Below are positions 34,868-43,406 of a stretch of DNA of 64,000 nucleotides, one piece after another. Positions within the stretch are counted from its first letter, which is position 1; each line of letters starts with the position of its first letter. The translations under genes were made by a program, and so were the position numbers. This DNA is from Pyramidobacter porci (GTDB taxonomy: Bacteria > Synergistota > Synergistia > Synergistales > Dethiosulfovibrionaceae), in assembly GCF_009695745.1 (NCBI RefSeq), contig NZ_VUNH01000002.1, positions 1-64,000 of the forward strand, in the 5' to 3' direction. The notes under the pieces were generated by a model, which had not been told where the DNA came from, ran no database searches, and worked only from the letters and a program-made list of their open reading frames with translations.

Positions 34868-35501
34868 TCTTTTTTCCTCCTCTTTGGGATTGATACGCTT
34901 TCTTAATTAAAAGATCGGACCTCGCAACGCCCGGCGAACTATGGCAGTGGTTTTGTCAAGAATAGTATGAGTTCGTGGCGCAAATTTTTGTAAATAGAGG
35001 GTATTTAATTACTGCGAGATTTGCCGGGTACTTTGATCTGTATAAGAAATAATATACACTTGAGGCATTTTTTTCAATCATGGGTGTTAATATATTAAAT
35101 TCGTATACAATATATTTAAGATGGCGGCAATGTCTCTTGCAAAACGATACGCAAGGATTATCGGTTAAAATGATGTATTTATTCTGTTTAAATGCCATTA
35201 ATTCATTAGTTATGTCTTTTCTTGTGTCAGAAGATTAAAAACTTGCTCCGCTAAGTCTGTAATCCTCAATTAAAATCAAGTCGAAGCGTTCTTGCGTTTT
35301 GTATATTATTTGTTACAATCTGGGCGGGTTGTGGATATTATTTCTTCATCGGGAATGCGGTTCTTAATTATTTTTAGACGCGAAGAACAGTCGCGCAGTG
35401 CTTCCCGTTGAATCCGCAACGCTGTGCCGCCATACTGGGGAAAGTGGAGTAAAAGCAACAGGTACCGTAATCTTATTTTCTTAGGAAGGGGTTCTTTGTT
35501 T
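34868..35501. other. AT-rich divergent intergenic region
   Basis: These 634 bases lie between the M20 gene and solute-binding protein copy 3. They are much more AT-rich than the surroundings, especially 34960-35330. No convincing gene, RNA or repeat is seen. A promoter for copy 3 is placed at 35292-35319. No clear minus-strand promoter for the M20 gene was found. The composition would fit a regulatory region or decayed DNA. Confidence 0.5.
35292..35319 (+). promoter_or_regulatory. Candidate promoter of the dipeptide transporter operon
   Basis: TTGCGT at 35292-35297 and TACAAT at 35314-35319 are 16 bases apart. The leader to the copy 3 start would be about 180 bases. Confidence 0.5.
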
Positions 35502-37046
35502 ATGAAGAGGGCATTCGCTTTGTGTCTCGCTTGTGTCATGCTGTGCGCCGGAACGGCTTTCGCCGCGCAGCGGGGCGAAAACATCCGTGTCGGCGTCTCC
35601 ATCGACGCGAAGAACTTTGATCCGCAGAACTCTGTTGATACTTATTCGTTCTCCATGCAGAAACAGATCTACGAGCCGCTTTTCACGGTGGACGGCAAGA
35701 CCCGCAAGCTGACGCCGGTGCTCGCCGAAAGCGTCGAGATCCTTGATGACCGCACTTACAAGTTCCATCTGCGCAAGGGCGTCAAGTTCCACAACGGTGA
35801 GGAGTTTACCGCGGATGACGTGGTTTTCTCTCTGACCCGCGTCACCGATCCTTCCAAGTCCGTCTTCGCCAAGTCGAAGGGCGTGTGGATCGATCCGAAG
35901 GGCTTCGAAGTGATCGACAAGCATACCGTGATCGTCCGCACCAACGGTCCGGTCGGCGGCTGGCTGGGATCTATGAAGCACCCTTACGCTATGATCCTGA
36001 ACCGCAAGGCTGTCGAAGAAGCCGGCGCCGATTACTTCCGTCAGCCCGTGGGGACCGGCCCGTACAAGTTCGTGAGCTGGACCAAGGGCGAACGGGTCGA
36101 GATGGAAGCTTTCGCCGACTACTGGGGAACCAAGCCCTACGCGCAGAAGCTGACGTTTGTGGTTCTTCCCGACGACAGTACGCGCATCATCGCTCTCGAG
36201 ACGGGCAAGGTCGACATGATCTACGCCGTGCCGCCCTCCGATTTCGAGCGTTTGCAGAGCAGCGACAAGGTCAAGGCCGTCAAGGCTCCCGGTCTGGTGC
36301 TGCTGCATCTGGCTATGAACACGGACAGCCCCAAACTGAAAGATCCCCGCGTGCGCAAAGCGATCGACGCCGCAATCAACAAGGACGCCTACGTTCAGGT
36401 CGTCTACAACGGCAACGGCATTCCCGGCCAGGGGCCCCTGCCCACGGCGAGCTCATGGTTCCCCGAGAATCCCGAGAAATGGGATTACAATCCCGAACGT
36501 GCCAAGAAGCTTCTTGCCGAGGCCGGCGTCAAGGATCTGGAGCTGAACCTTTGGGTCATGAACGCCGCCGACCGCGTCAACGGCGCGACGGTGCTGCAGA
36601 GTATGCTGGGAGCTGTCGGCATCAAGGTCAACGTGTCGGTGTTCGAGAACGCCGTTATCAACGACAAGGTCCGCAAGGAGCCTGAAAAGTACGACATGTA
36701 CGCCGCCACCTGGGGCATGCAGACCAACCGTGACGCCGGCGTTTACTGGCAGTCGGTCATCACCACGACCTCCATCGTCAGCACCAACTCGGCCCGTCTG
36801 TCCGACCCCGAGGTCGACAGGCTGATGGACGAGGCCAATCACTGCATCGACGAGGGCGAACGCGGCAAGGTCTTCCAGAAGATCTGGGACCGCGTCAACG
36901 ATCTGCATCCCTGGGTCTATCTGTGCCAGGCCGACGAGCTTCACGGCGCCCAGAAGGATCTGATCGGCGTGGACGAGCTCTACGACGGCAAAATCAATCT
37001 GCTTTCCAACATTCACTATCCCGAGCAGACTGAGCGCGTAAAATAG
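35502..37046 (+). CDS. dppA: Family 5 solute-binding protein of the Dpp transporter, copy 3
   Basis: The protein has 514 residues from ATG at 35502; TTG at 35496 is a minor alternative. AGGAAGG at 35483-35489 is about 12 bases upstream. The signal peptide is MKRAFALCLACVMLCAGTAFA. Motifs VSIDAKNFDPQNSVDTYSF, LRKGVKFHNGEEFTADDVVFSL and DPRVRKAIDAAINKDAY place it in SBP_bac_5. It heads the dppBCDF operon, separated from dppB by a hairpin that could let the binding protein be made in excess. Confidence 0.94.
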   Translation: MKRAFALCLACVMLCAGTAFAAQRGENIRVGVSIDAKNFDPQNSVDTYSFSMQKQIYEPLFTVDGKTRKLTPVLAESVEILDDRTYKFHLRKGVKFHNGEEFTADDVVFSLTRVTDPSKSVFAKSKGVWIDPKGFEVIDKHTVIVRTNGPVGGWLGSMKHPYAMILNRKAVEEAGADYFRQPVGTGPYKFVSWTKGERVEMEAFADYWGTKPYAQKLTFVVLPDDSTRIIALETGKVDMIYAVPPSDFERLQSSDKVKAVKAPGLVLLHLAMNTDSPKLKDPRVRKAIDAAINKDAYVQVVYNGNGIPGQGPLPTASSWFPENPEKWDYNPERAKKLLAEAGVKDLELNLWVMNAADRVNGATVLQSMLGAVGIKVNVSVFENAVINDKVRKEPEKYDMYAATWGMQTNRDAGVYWQSVITTTSIVSTNSARLSDPEVDRLMDEANHCIDEGERGKVFQKIWDRVNDLHPWVYLCQADELHGAQKDLIGVDELYDGKINLLSNIHYPEQTERVK

Positions 37047-37062
37047 GTCGCTTTTTCATGGG

Positions 37063-37095
37063 GCGCCGGACGCCTCCGCTGCGTCCGGCGCTTTT
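37063..37095 (+). terminator. Hairpin between dppA and dppB
   Basis: GCGCCGGACGC (37063-37073) pairs with GCGTCCGGCGC (37081-37091) around a 7-base loop, followed by TTTT. The T-run is short, so it probably acts as a partial terminator that lowers permease expression relative to the binding protein. Confidence 0.75.
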
Positions 37096-37177
37096 GTGAA
37101 AGTTGTTTTTAATCCACCCCCCTATGGATTTTTTAGATTTTCACGATCACAGATCACAGAGAAAAGGTGATGCTTCC

Positions 37178-38101
37178 GTGCTGAAGTACGCTATCCGCCG
37201 AATTTTTATTCTGATCCCTGTCATTCTCAGCGTCATGTTCATCCTCTTCACCATCCTCTACTTTACGCCCGGAGATCCGGCGCGCATCGCCCTCGGCGAA
37301 GAGGCGACGCCCGAAGCGATCGAGTCGTTCCGCGACGAACACGGGCTGAACGATCCGTTTTTCGTCCAGTTTGGACACTACGTTTACAATGCGGTGACCA
37401 AGTTTGATCTGGGGTATTCCTACAACATGAAGAGCCCCGTCTCGCAGGAACTGGCGATCCGCATCCCCACCACCATGAAGCTGGCCTTCGCCGCCGTGCT
37501 TTTCAGCACGCTGCTCGGCCTGCCGCTGGGGATCCTCAGTGCGATCAAGCAGTATTCGCTGCTTGACAGCGTCGTGACGGTCTTCATCCTGCTGGGCGTT
37601 TCCATGCCGACGTTCTGGACGGGGCTGCTGCTGATCCTGGCCTTTTCGGTAAAGCTGGGCTGGCTGCCTTCCATGGGCTTCGACACGCTGAGCGAGATGG
37701 TGCTGCCGGTGGTGACGTTGTCAGGCTCTTCGACGGCCTTGTTCGCCAAGATGACCCGCTCCAGCATGCTGGAGGTCATCAAGTCGGACTACATCAGAAC
37801 GGCCCGCGCCAAGGGACAGAAGGAAGGCGTCGTGATCTGGCGTCACGCGCTGCCGAACGCGCTGATCCCCATCATGACCATTATCAGCATGCAGTTCGGA
37901 GCGTTGCTGGGCGGTTCCATCGTCACGGAGGCCATTTTCTCCATCTCCGGCGTCGGCCGTCTGATGCTCGAGGCCATAAACTTACGCGACTATCCGATCA
38001 TTCAGGGCGGCGTTTTGTTCATCTCCGTGGCGTACTGCTTCATCAACCTTGCCGTCGATCTGCTGTACGCGGTGGTCGATCCCCGCATTCACGTTAAATA
38101 A
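37178..38101 (+). CDS. dppB: Dipeptide/oligopeptide ABC transporter permease DppB
   Basis: The protein has 307 residues from GTG at 37178, with AAAAGGTGA 8 bases before. The open frame extends to 37103, but those codons lie over the leader. It has about six transmembrane segments, beginning KYAIRRIFILIPVILSVMFILF, and the coupling motif RTARAKGQKEGVVIWRHALPNALIP. It forms the inner-membrane channel with DppC. The gene order A-B-C-D-F is standard. Confidence 0.94.
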   Translation: MLKYAIRRIFILIPVILSVMFILFTILYFTPGDPARIALGEEATPEAIESFRDEHGLNDPFFVQFGHYVYNAVTKFDLGYSYNMKSPVSQELAIRIPTTMKLAFAAVLFSTLLGLPLGILSAIKQYSLLDSVVTVFILLGVSMPTFWTGLLLILAFSVKLGWLPSMGFDTLSEMVLPVVTLSGSSTALFAKMTRSSMLEVIKSDYIRTARAKGQKEGVVIWRHALPNALIPIMTIISMQFGALLGGSIVTEAIFSISGVGRLMLEAINLRDYPIIQGGVLFISVAYCFINLAVDLLYAVVDPRIHVK

Positions 38102-38115
38102 GGGGAGGTACTGTC

Positions 38116-38964
38116 GTGAAAAACAATTCCATGCTCAAGTACACGATGATCCGCCTGCGCCGCAACTATCTGGCGCTTTTCGGGTTGTTCATCCTCGTAG
38201 TGCTGATCGTCTGCGCCATTTTTGCCGACCAGCTGGCTCCCTTCGGATACGCCCAGCAGGATTACATGATGATCCGCAAGGCGCCTTCCGCCGTGCACTG
38301 GCTGGGTACCGACGAGTTCGGGCGCGACATTCTCAGCCGCCTGATCTACGGCTCGCGCATTTCGCTGCAGGTCGGCCTGATCGCCGTGTCCATCTCGCTG
38401 GTGCTCGGAGGGCTGATCGGCGCGGTTTCGGGGTATTTCGGCGGCAAGCTGGACAACGCGCTGATGCGTTTGATGGACATTCAGATGGCCATTCCCACGA
38501 TTTTGATGGCGATCGTCATCTCTTCCGTGCTCGGTCCCGGACTGTTCAACCTGATGGTCGCCGTGGGCATCACCTACATTCCCAAGTTTGCCCGACTGAC
38601 GCGCGCTTCGGTGCTTTCCATCAAGGATCAGGAATTCATCGAGGCGGCTCGCGCTATGGGCGCCTCGCACACGCGCATCATCTGCCTGTACATCCTGCCC
38701 AACTGCGCCGCGCCGCTGATCGTACAGTCCACGCTGAGCGTCGCCAATGCGATCCTGTTCGCCGCAACGCTGAGCTTCCTCGGGCTGGGCATTCAGCCGC
38801 CCTATCCCGAGTGGGGCGGTATGCTCTCGGCGGCCCGTCCGTATCTGCGCAACAGCGCCTATATGAGCATTTTTCCCGGGCTGGCCATCATGTTCACGAT
38901 TCTGTCGCTGAACTTTCTCGGCGACGGTCTCCGCGACGCCCTTGACCCCAAGCAGAAGCGATAG
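38116..38964 (+). CDS. dppC: Dipeptide/oligopeptide ABC transporter permease DppC
   Basis: The protein has 282 residues from GTG at 38116 behind AAGGGGAGGTACTGTC. Six transmembrane segments are predicted. Motifs HWLGTDEFGRDILSRLIYG and EAARAMGASHTRIICLYILPN are those of DppC/OppC. It follows dppB by 14 bases and precedes dppD by 9. Confidence 0.94.
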   Translation: MKNNSMLKYTMIRLRRNYLALFGLFILVVLIVCAIFADQLAPFGYAQQDYMMIRKAPSAVHWLGTDEFGRDILSRLIYGSRISLQVGLIAVSISLVLGGLIGAVSGYFGGKLDNALMRLMDIQMAIPTILMAIVISSVLGPGLFNLMVAVGITYIPKFARLTRASVLSIKDQEFIEAARAMGASHTRIICLYILPNCAAPLIVQSTLSVANAILFAATLSFLGLGIQPPYPEWGGMLSAARPYLRNSAYMSIFPGLAIMFTILSLNFLGDGLRDALDPKQKR

Positions 38965-38973
38965 GTGGACGTT

Positions 38974-39999
38974 ATGAGCGAAAACAAAGACATTCTTCTC
39001 GACATAAAGGATCTTTCCGTTCAGTTCAACACGGATTCCGGCGTGGTCAAGGCGGTCAACCATCTGAACTTGCAGCTTGAGCGCGGCAAGTCTCTGGGAT
39101 TCGTCGGCGAAACGGGCGCCGGCAAGACGACGACGGCCCTTTCCATTCTGCAGCTGATCCAGACGCCTCCCGGCGAGATCACCAGCGGCGAAATCCTGTT
39201 CAACGGGGTGGACGTGCGACGGATGACGGAGGCGGAGAAGCGCCGTCTGCGCGGCGGCGACATCTCCATGATCTTCCAGGATCCGATGACGTCGCTCAAT
39301 CCGATCATGACGGTCGAAGAGCAGATCATGGAAATGGTCTCTCTGCACCTCAACCTGAAAGGCGAAGCGGCCCGCGAACGCGCCATCGAGATGCTGCGTC
39401 TCGTCGGCATCCGTCCCGAGCGCGCCAAGGACTTTCCCCACCAGTTTTCCGGCGGCATGCGCCAGCGCGTGGTGATCGCTATCGCCTTGGCCTGCCGTCC
39501 GCAGCTGATCATCGCCGACGAGCCGACCACGGCGCTGGACGTGACGATTCAGGCGCAGGTTCTGGAGCTGATCAAAAAGCTGCAGCAGAGCGAAAAAACG
39601 TCGATGCTGCTGATCACTCACGACCTGGGGATCGTGGCCGAGACCTGCGACAGCGTGGCGATCATGTACGGCGGGCATCTGGTGGAGTACTCCGGCATCA
39701 AGGAGCTGTACACCAATCCCAGGCATCCCTACACGCAGGGGCTGTTCAACGCCGTTCCAACGCTCGAAAGCCCTCTCGGCAGCCGGCTGGCCGTGATCCC
39801 CGGTCTGCCGCCCGACCCGACCAATCTGCCCAAGGGCTGTTCTTTTTCGCCGCGCTGCCCCTACGCCAAGGATGTCTGCCATGAGCGCGCCTGCGGCATG
39901 CGCGAGGCGGAGCCGGGACACTTTGTGGACTGTCACTTCCCGCTGACGCCCGAATCCGGCAACGCGTTTCTTGAGCGTCCTTCCAAGGAGGCCGAATAG
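38974..39999 (+). CDS. dppD: Dipeptide ABC transporter ATP-binding protein DppD
   Basis: The protein has 341 residues from ATG at 38974; a GTG at 38965 lies directly after the dppC stop. Walker A is GETGAGKTT near residue 43, the signature is FSGGMRQRV, and Walker B is LIIADEPTTALD. The C-terminal oligopeptide-type extension has the cysteine cluster CSFSPRCPYAKDVC, which in relatives can hold an Fe-S cluster. It pairs with DppF. Confidence 0.94.
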   Translation: MSENKDILLDIKDLSVQFNTDSGVVKAVNHLNLQLERGKSLGFVGETGAGKTTTALSILQLIQTPPGEITSGEILFNGVDVRRMTEAEKRRLRGGDISMIFQDPMTSLNPIMTVEEQIMEMVSLHLNLKGEAARERAIEMLRLVGIRPERAKDFPHQFSGGMRQRVVIAIALACRPQLIIADEPTTALDVTIQAQVLELIKKLQQSEKTSMLLITHDLGIVAETCDSVAIMYGGHLVEYSGIKELYTNPRHPYTQGLFNAVPTLESPLGSRLAVIPGLPPDPTNLPKGCSFSPRCPYAKDVCHERACGMREAEPGHFVDCHFPLTPESGNAFLERPSKEAE

Positions 40000-40001
40000 C
40001 C

Positions 40002-40973
40002 ATGAGCGATAATCTGATCGAGATCAAACACCTGAAAAAATACTTTCACGTCTCCAGCGGTCTGCTTCACGCCGTCGACGACGTTTCCCTGGACATTCCC
40101 CGCGGCAAGACGCTGGGGCTGGTCGGCGAGTCGGGATGCGGCAAGTCCACTCTGGGGCGCGTCATTATCGGTCTGCTCAAGGCGAGCGGCGGCGAGGTGT
40201 TCTTCAACGGCGAGGATTCGCTCAAATTCAGCGGCGCCAAGCGGAGCGAGTTCCGCCGCCACGCCCAGATCGTCTTCCAGGATCCGTTTTCTTCGCTGAA
40301 TCCGCGTATGTCCGTGTCGCAGCTTATCTCGGAGCCGCTGATCATCAACGGCATCTGCCGTTCCAGAAAAGAGCTGGACGAGAAGGTCGGCGAGCTGATG
40401 GATCTGGTCGGCCTGGCTTCGCGTCTGACGACGTCGTTCCCTCACGAACTTGACGGCGGCCGCCGCCAGCGCATCGGCATCGCCCGCGCGCTGGCGCTCG
40501 ACCCGGAGTTCATCGTCCTCGACGAGCCGGTTTCGGCGCTGGACGTGTGCATCCAGGCGCAGGTGCTCAATTTGCTGGCCGATCTGCGCGAGCAGCGCGG
40601 CTACACCTACCTGTTCATCTCGCACAACCTTTCCGTCGTCCGTTACGTTTCCGACGAAGTGGCGGTCATGTACCTCGGCAACGTGGTGGAGAAGGCCGAC
40701 AACAGCACGCTGTTCAAAGCGCCGCTGCATCCTTACACGCAGGCGCTGCTTTCGGCCGTGCCGATCGCCAGCGTGGGGCCGAAGAAGCAGCGCATCATCC
40801 TCGAGGGCGACGTGCCCAGCCCGGTTAATCCTCCCGCCGGCTGCCGCTTCGCCGGACGCTGCGCGCAGCACGAGGAGATCTGCATGCGCCAGACGCCGCC
40901 TCTGGTCGAGGTGGAACCGGGACATTTCGTGGCCTGTCACCGCCTGAAGGATCAGCTTGTCTGCCATGCCTGA
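40002..40973 (+). CDS. dppF: Dipeptide ABC transporter ATP-binding protein DppF
   Basis: The protein has 323 residues. Walker A GESGCGKST is near residue 46 and Walker B is FIVLDEPVSALD. The signature reads LDGGRRQRIGIARAL where the common form is LSGGQRQR, so Ser becomes Asp and Gln becomes Arg. The Cys-rich C-terminus CRFAGRCAQHEEIC is present. It begins 2 bases after dppD and overlaps the next small membrane protein by 8 bases. Confidence 0.93.
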   Translation: MSDNLIEIKHLKKYFHVSSGLLHAVDDVSLDIPRGKTLGLVGESGCGKSTLGRVIIGLLKASGGEVFFNGEDSLKFSGAKRSEFRRHAQIVFQDPFSSLNPRMSVSQLISEPLIINGICRSRKELDEKVGELMDLVGLASRLTTSFPHELDGGRRQRIGIARALALDPEFIVLDEPVSALDVCIQAQVLNLLADLREQRGYTYLFISHNLSVVRYVSDEVAVMYLGNVVEKADNSTLFKAPLHPYTQALLSAVPIASVGPKKQRIILEGDVPSPVNPPAGCRFAGRCAQHEEICMRQTPPLVEVEPGHFVACHRLKDQLVCHA

Positions 40974-41553
40974 GCGCGACGGTCGGGCTGCCGCGCCGCA
41001 GAAGACGCTGCGCTGGTTCTGCGGCGTTCCCGTGCTCACCAATCCGCTGATCCTGATCGATCTGTTCGCGGCGGCAGGGATCCTGTGGTTCGCTACGGTG
41101 CTGATCATGGCGCTTGCCCAGGTCATGTTCGGCGCGGGGGCGCTGCAAGGTTCGCATCTCACGGCGGCGTCGATCTACGCGAGTTATCTGACGCTGCTGG
41201 TGTTGTTTCTGTTCGCCGTTGTGTGCGCGGTCTTTTACCGTCGCGGCTATGTGATGTTTTACCGCTTTGAACAGAACGGCGTCTTTATGGAAACGATCCG
41301 CGCCAGGAGTGTTTCCGGCGCGGAGGGTTTTCACGTCCGTCCCTTTGCCGTCGAAGAACCGGCGGAGATCGTCCGCAGCGTGACGAAAGACGTGAGCTGG
41401 AACGATGTGAAAGGCGTCAGGGAGCTGCGGGGAATGAAAGCGTTTCAGCTTCGGGGAAAACGGGGCCGGCTCGCGCAGATTTACTGCCCCGACGACGAAA
41501 CGTATCGAAAAGCCCTTGACTTTGCAGGAGAGAAGGTTGGTCATCATGCTTAA
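40966..41553 (+). CDS. Small membrane protein of unknown function
   Basis: The protein has 195 residues from ATG at 40966; a TTG at 40957 is an alternative with a better spaced AAGGA. Two hydrophobic segments lie near residues 30-55 and 70-90, and the rest is a soluble C-terminal domain rich in charged residues (about 95-195). No family is recognised. It overlaps dppF by 8 bases and the gntR gene by 8 bases, so it is translated with them. A role in transporter regulation is possible but unproven. Confidence 0.75.
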   Translation: MPERDGRAAAPQKTLRWFCGVPVLTNPLILIDLFAAAGILWFATVLIMALAQVMFGAGALQGSHLTAASIYASYLTLLVLFLFAVVCAVFYRRGYVMFYRFEQNGVFMETIRARSVSGAEGFHVRPFAVEEPAEIVRSVTKDVSWNDVKGVRELRGMKAFQLRGKRGRLAQIYCPDDETYRKALDFAGEKVGHHA

Positions 41554-42289
41554 AAGCGGCAAACATACCATGAACGAACAGGTGTACCTGAGCCTGCGCA
41601 ACGACATTCTCTCAGGGCGTTACCACGACGGACAGCAGCTGCTGCAGGCCGATCTGGCCGAAGAATACCATGTCAGCCGCATCCCCGTGAGGGAAGCTCT
41701 GATGCAGCTTTCGAGCGAGGGGCTGGTCGAGATCATTCCCTACAAGGGCGCGGTCGTCGCTTCGTTCTCCCTCGACGAGCTGCACGAGATCTTCGAAATT
41801 CGCTATTCGCTGGAATCTCTGATTCTCCGCTACGTGGTGCAGAACATCACCGAAGAAGCGGCGGGACGCGTTCATGATCTGCTGCTCGCTTCGACGCGGA
41901 CGCCGCCCGAAGAACGCAGCCGCAAGACGAACTGGGAATTCCACCGCGCCCTCTACGAGATCGCCAACAAGCCGCGCTTGTTGGATCTGATCGAATCCCA
42001 GTACAACAAGATCGACCGCTACGTGCAGATGGACATCACCAAACCCAGCGCGCAGGAATACGCTTTCAAGTCCCACGACGCGATCCTCCAGGCCTGCCGT
42101 GCCGGCGATACGGTCGAAGCGACGGTGCTGCTGCACGAGCACATGATGACCGCGCTGCGCCGTCTCGACCTCTTCCTGCAGGAAAAGATCAGCGCGCCTG
42201 TGCCCGACGAGTCCTTTACGCTGTTTCCGCCGCTGATCAACCGCCGCGCCTCGGAACAGATCCTCATGTCGAAGCAGGCGTCGGTTTGA
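41546..42289 (+). CDS. GntR-family transcriptional regulator (FCD/FadR type)
   Basis: The protein has 247 residues from ATG at 41546. The winged helix-turn-helix (about 8-70) has LLQADLAEEYHVSRIPVREALMQLSSEGLVEI. The all-helical FCD ligand domain (about 85-225) has EIFEIRYSLESLILRY and the metal-site His in FHRAL and SHDAIL. FCD regulators sense carboxylic acids. Lying between dppABCDF and the UroD-like/cysteine desulfidase genes, it may control either side. Confidence 0.9.
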   Translation: MLKSGKHTMNEQVYLSLRNDILSGRYHDGQQLLQADLAEEYHVSRIPVREALMQLSSEGLVEIIPYKGAVVASFSLDELHEIFEIRYSLESLILRYVVQNITEEAAGRVHDLLLASTRTPPEERSRKTNWEFHRALYEIANKPRLLDLIESQYNKIDRYVQMDITKPSAQEYAFKSHDAILQACRAGDTVEATVLLHEHMMTALRRLDLFLQEKISAPVPDESFTLFPPLINRRASEQILMSKQASV

Positions 42290-42368
42290 ACGCAGGTTTT
42301 CAGACGGCTCAGCCGCCAAAATTATAAACTGCCTTTGCAGCATGAAAAAATTTTAGGAGGTTTTATGA

Positions 42369-43370
42369 ATGTTCACGCATAAGCAGAGAATCGAAAACGC
42401 CCTTGCGCTGAAAGAAAACGACCGCACGCCGTACAGCATGTGGATGCACTTTCCCAACCGCGACCGCCATCCCCGCCGCCTGGCCGAGCTGGCGCTCGCC
42501 AATCAGAAGAAGTACGACCTCGACTTCATCAAGTACATGCCCTTCGGCCTGTACACCACCGTCGACATGGGCGTCGATCTCGACGTCTATCCCGGCTTCG
42601 AAAAGGCCCCCACGCTGCACGAACCTGTCATCAAGGACATGAAGGACTGGGATCGGATCCGCCCTGTCAGCGGCGTCCGCGGCGAGTACGCCGTCGTGCT
42701 CGAATCGCAGCGCATCCTCATGGAGATGATGGACGAACACGTGCCGTTCCTGCAGACGCTCTTCAGCCCCGCCACCACGCTGGCCAAGATGTGCTCGCCT
42801 GCTGCGCTGGTCAAGCACATGCGCGAGGATCCCGCCCGAGTCCACCGCGCGCTGGAGATGGTCACCGACACCACCATCCAGTTTGCCCGCGCTTCCGCGG
42901 CGCTCGGCACCGACGGCTTCTTCTACGCCACTCAGCTTTCCGGCCGCAAGACGATGGAGAAGGCCGAGCATGAAGAGTTCGTCATGAAGTACGATCTCGA
43001 AGTGCTGAACGCCGTCAAGGATCTCACATGGTTCAACGTGCTGCACATGCACGGCGCCGCAGTGCGCATCGACGAAGTGCAGCATTATCCCGTACAGGGG
43101 CTGAGCTGGCACGACCGCGACGACGGCCCTTCCATGGAAGAAGTGCGCACGTACAGTTCCAAGGCGTTCGTCGGCGGCCTGAGCTGGGGCGAGAACTGGC
43201 TGACCAAGACGGAAGAACAGGTCGCCGCCGAAGTTCGCGAGATGTGCGGCCGCAAGGGAGTCATCCTCGGCCCAGGCTGCGTCATCGAGCCCCACACGCC
43301 TGAAAAGTTCCTCGAACTGGTCCGCCGGACGATTCTCGAGTGCGCTGGCAAGAGCTGTTGTTGTAAATAA
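42369..43370 (+). CDS. Uroporphyrinogen decarboxylase-like (MtaA/CmuA-type) protein
   Basis: The protein has 333 residues and a UroD TIM-barrel fold. It lacks a haem-pathway arginine signature near its N-terminus, so it is closer to corrinoid methyltransferase relatives. The metal site that is His-x-Cys in MtaA appears here as LHMHG (His226, His228), while GPGC (Cys304) is kept. The C-terminus ends SCCCK. TAGGAGG at 42354-42360 precedes the ATG at 42369; an overlapping 5-codon frame begins at 42365. It may act in methyl transfer or thiol chemistry. Confidence 0.8.
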   Translation: MFTHKQRIENALALKENDRTPYSMWMHFPNRDRHPRRLAELALANQKKYDLDFIKYMPFGLYTTVDMGVDLDVYPGFEKAPTLHEPVIKDMKDWDRIRPVSGVRGEYAVVLESQRILMEMMDEHVPFLQTLFSPATTLAKMCSPAALVKHMREDPARVHRALEMVTDTTIQFARASAALGTDGFFYATQLSGRKTMEKAEHEEFVMKYDLEVLNAVKDLTWFNVLHMHGAAVRIDEVQHYPVQGLSWHDRDDGPSMEEVRTYSSKAFVGGLSWGENWLTKTEEQVAAEVREMCGRKGVILGPGCVIEPHTPEKFLELVRRTILECAGKSCCCK

Positions 43371-43406
43371 AGTCTGCAAACGTCGGAAAGAGGTTTAAGA
43401 TCATCC

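Noticed and set aside
34868-35501. A hidden small gene or RNA in the AT-rich gap
   Set aside because: No frame with a ribosome-binding site, no stable hairpin and no tRNA-like fold could be supported.
38089-39936. A 615-codon minus-strand frame across dppC and dppD
   Set aside because: Composition is biased (Gln, Arg, His, Asp) and it mirrors two well-supported ABC transporter genes.
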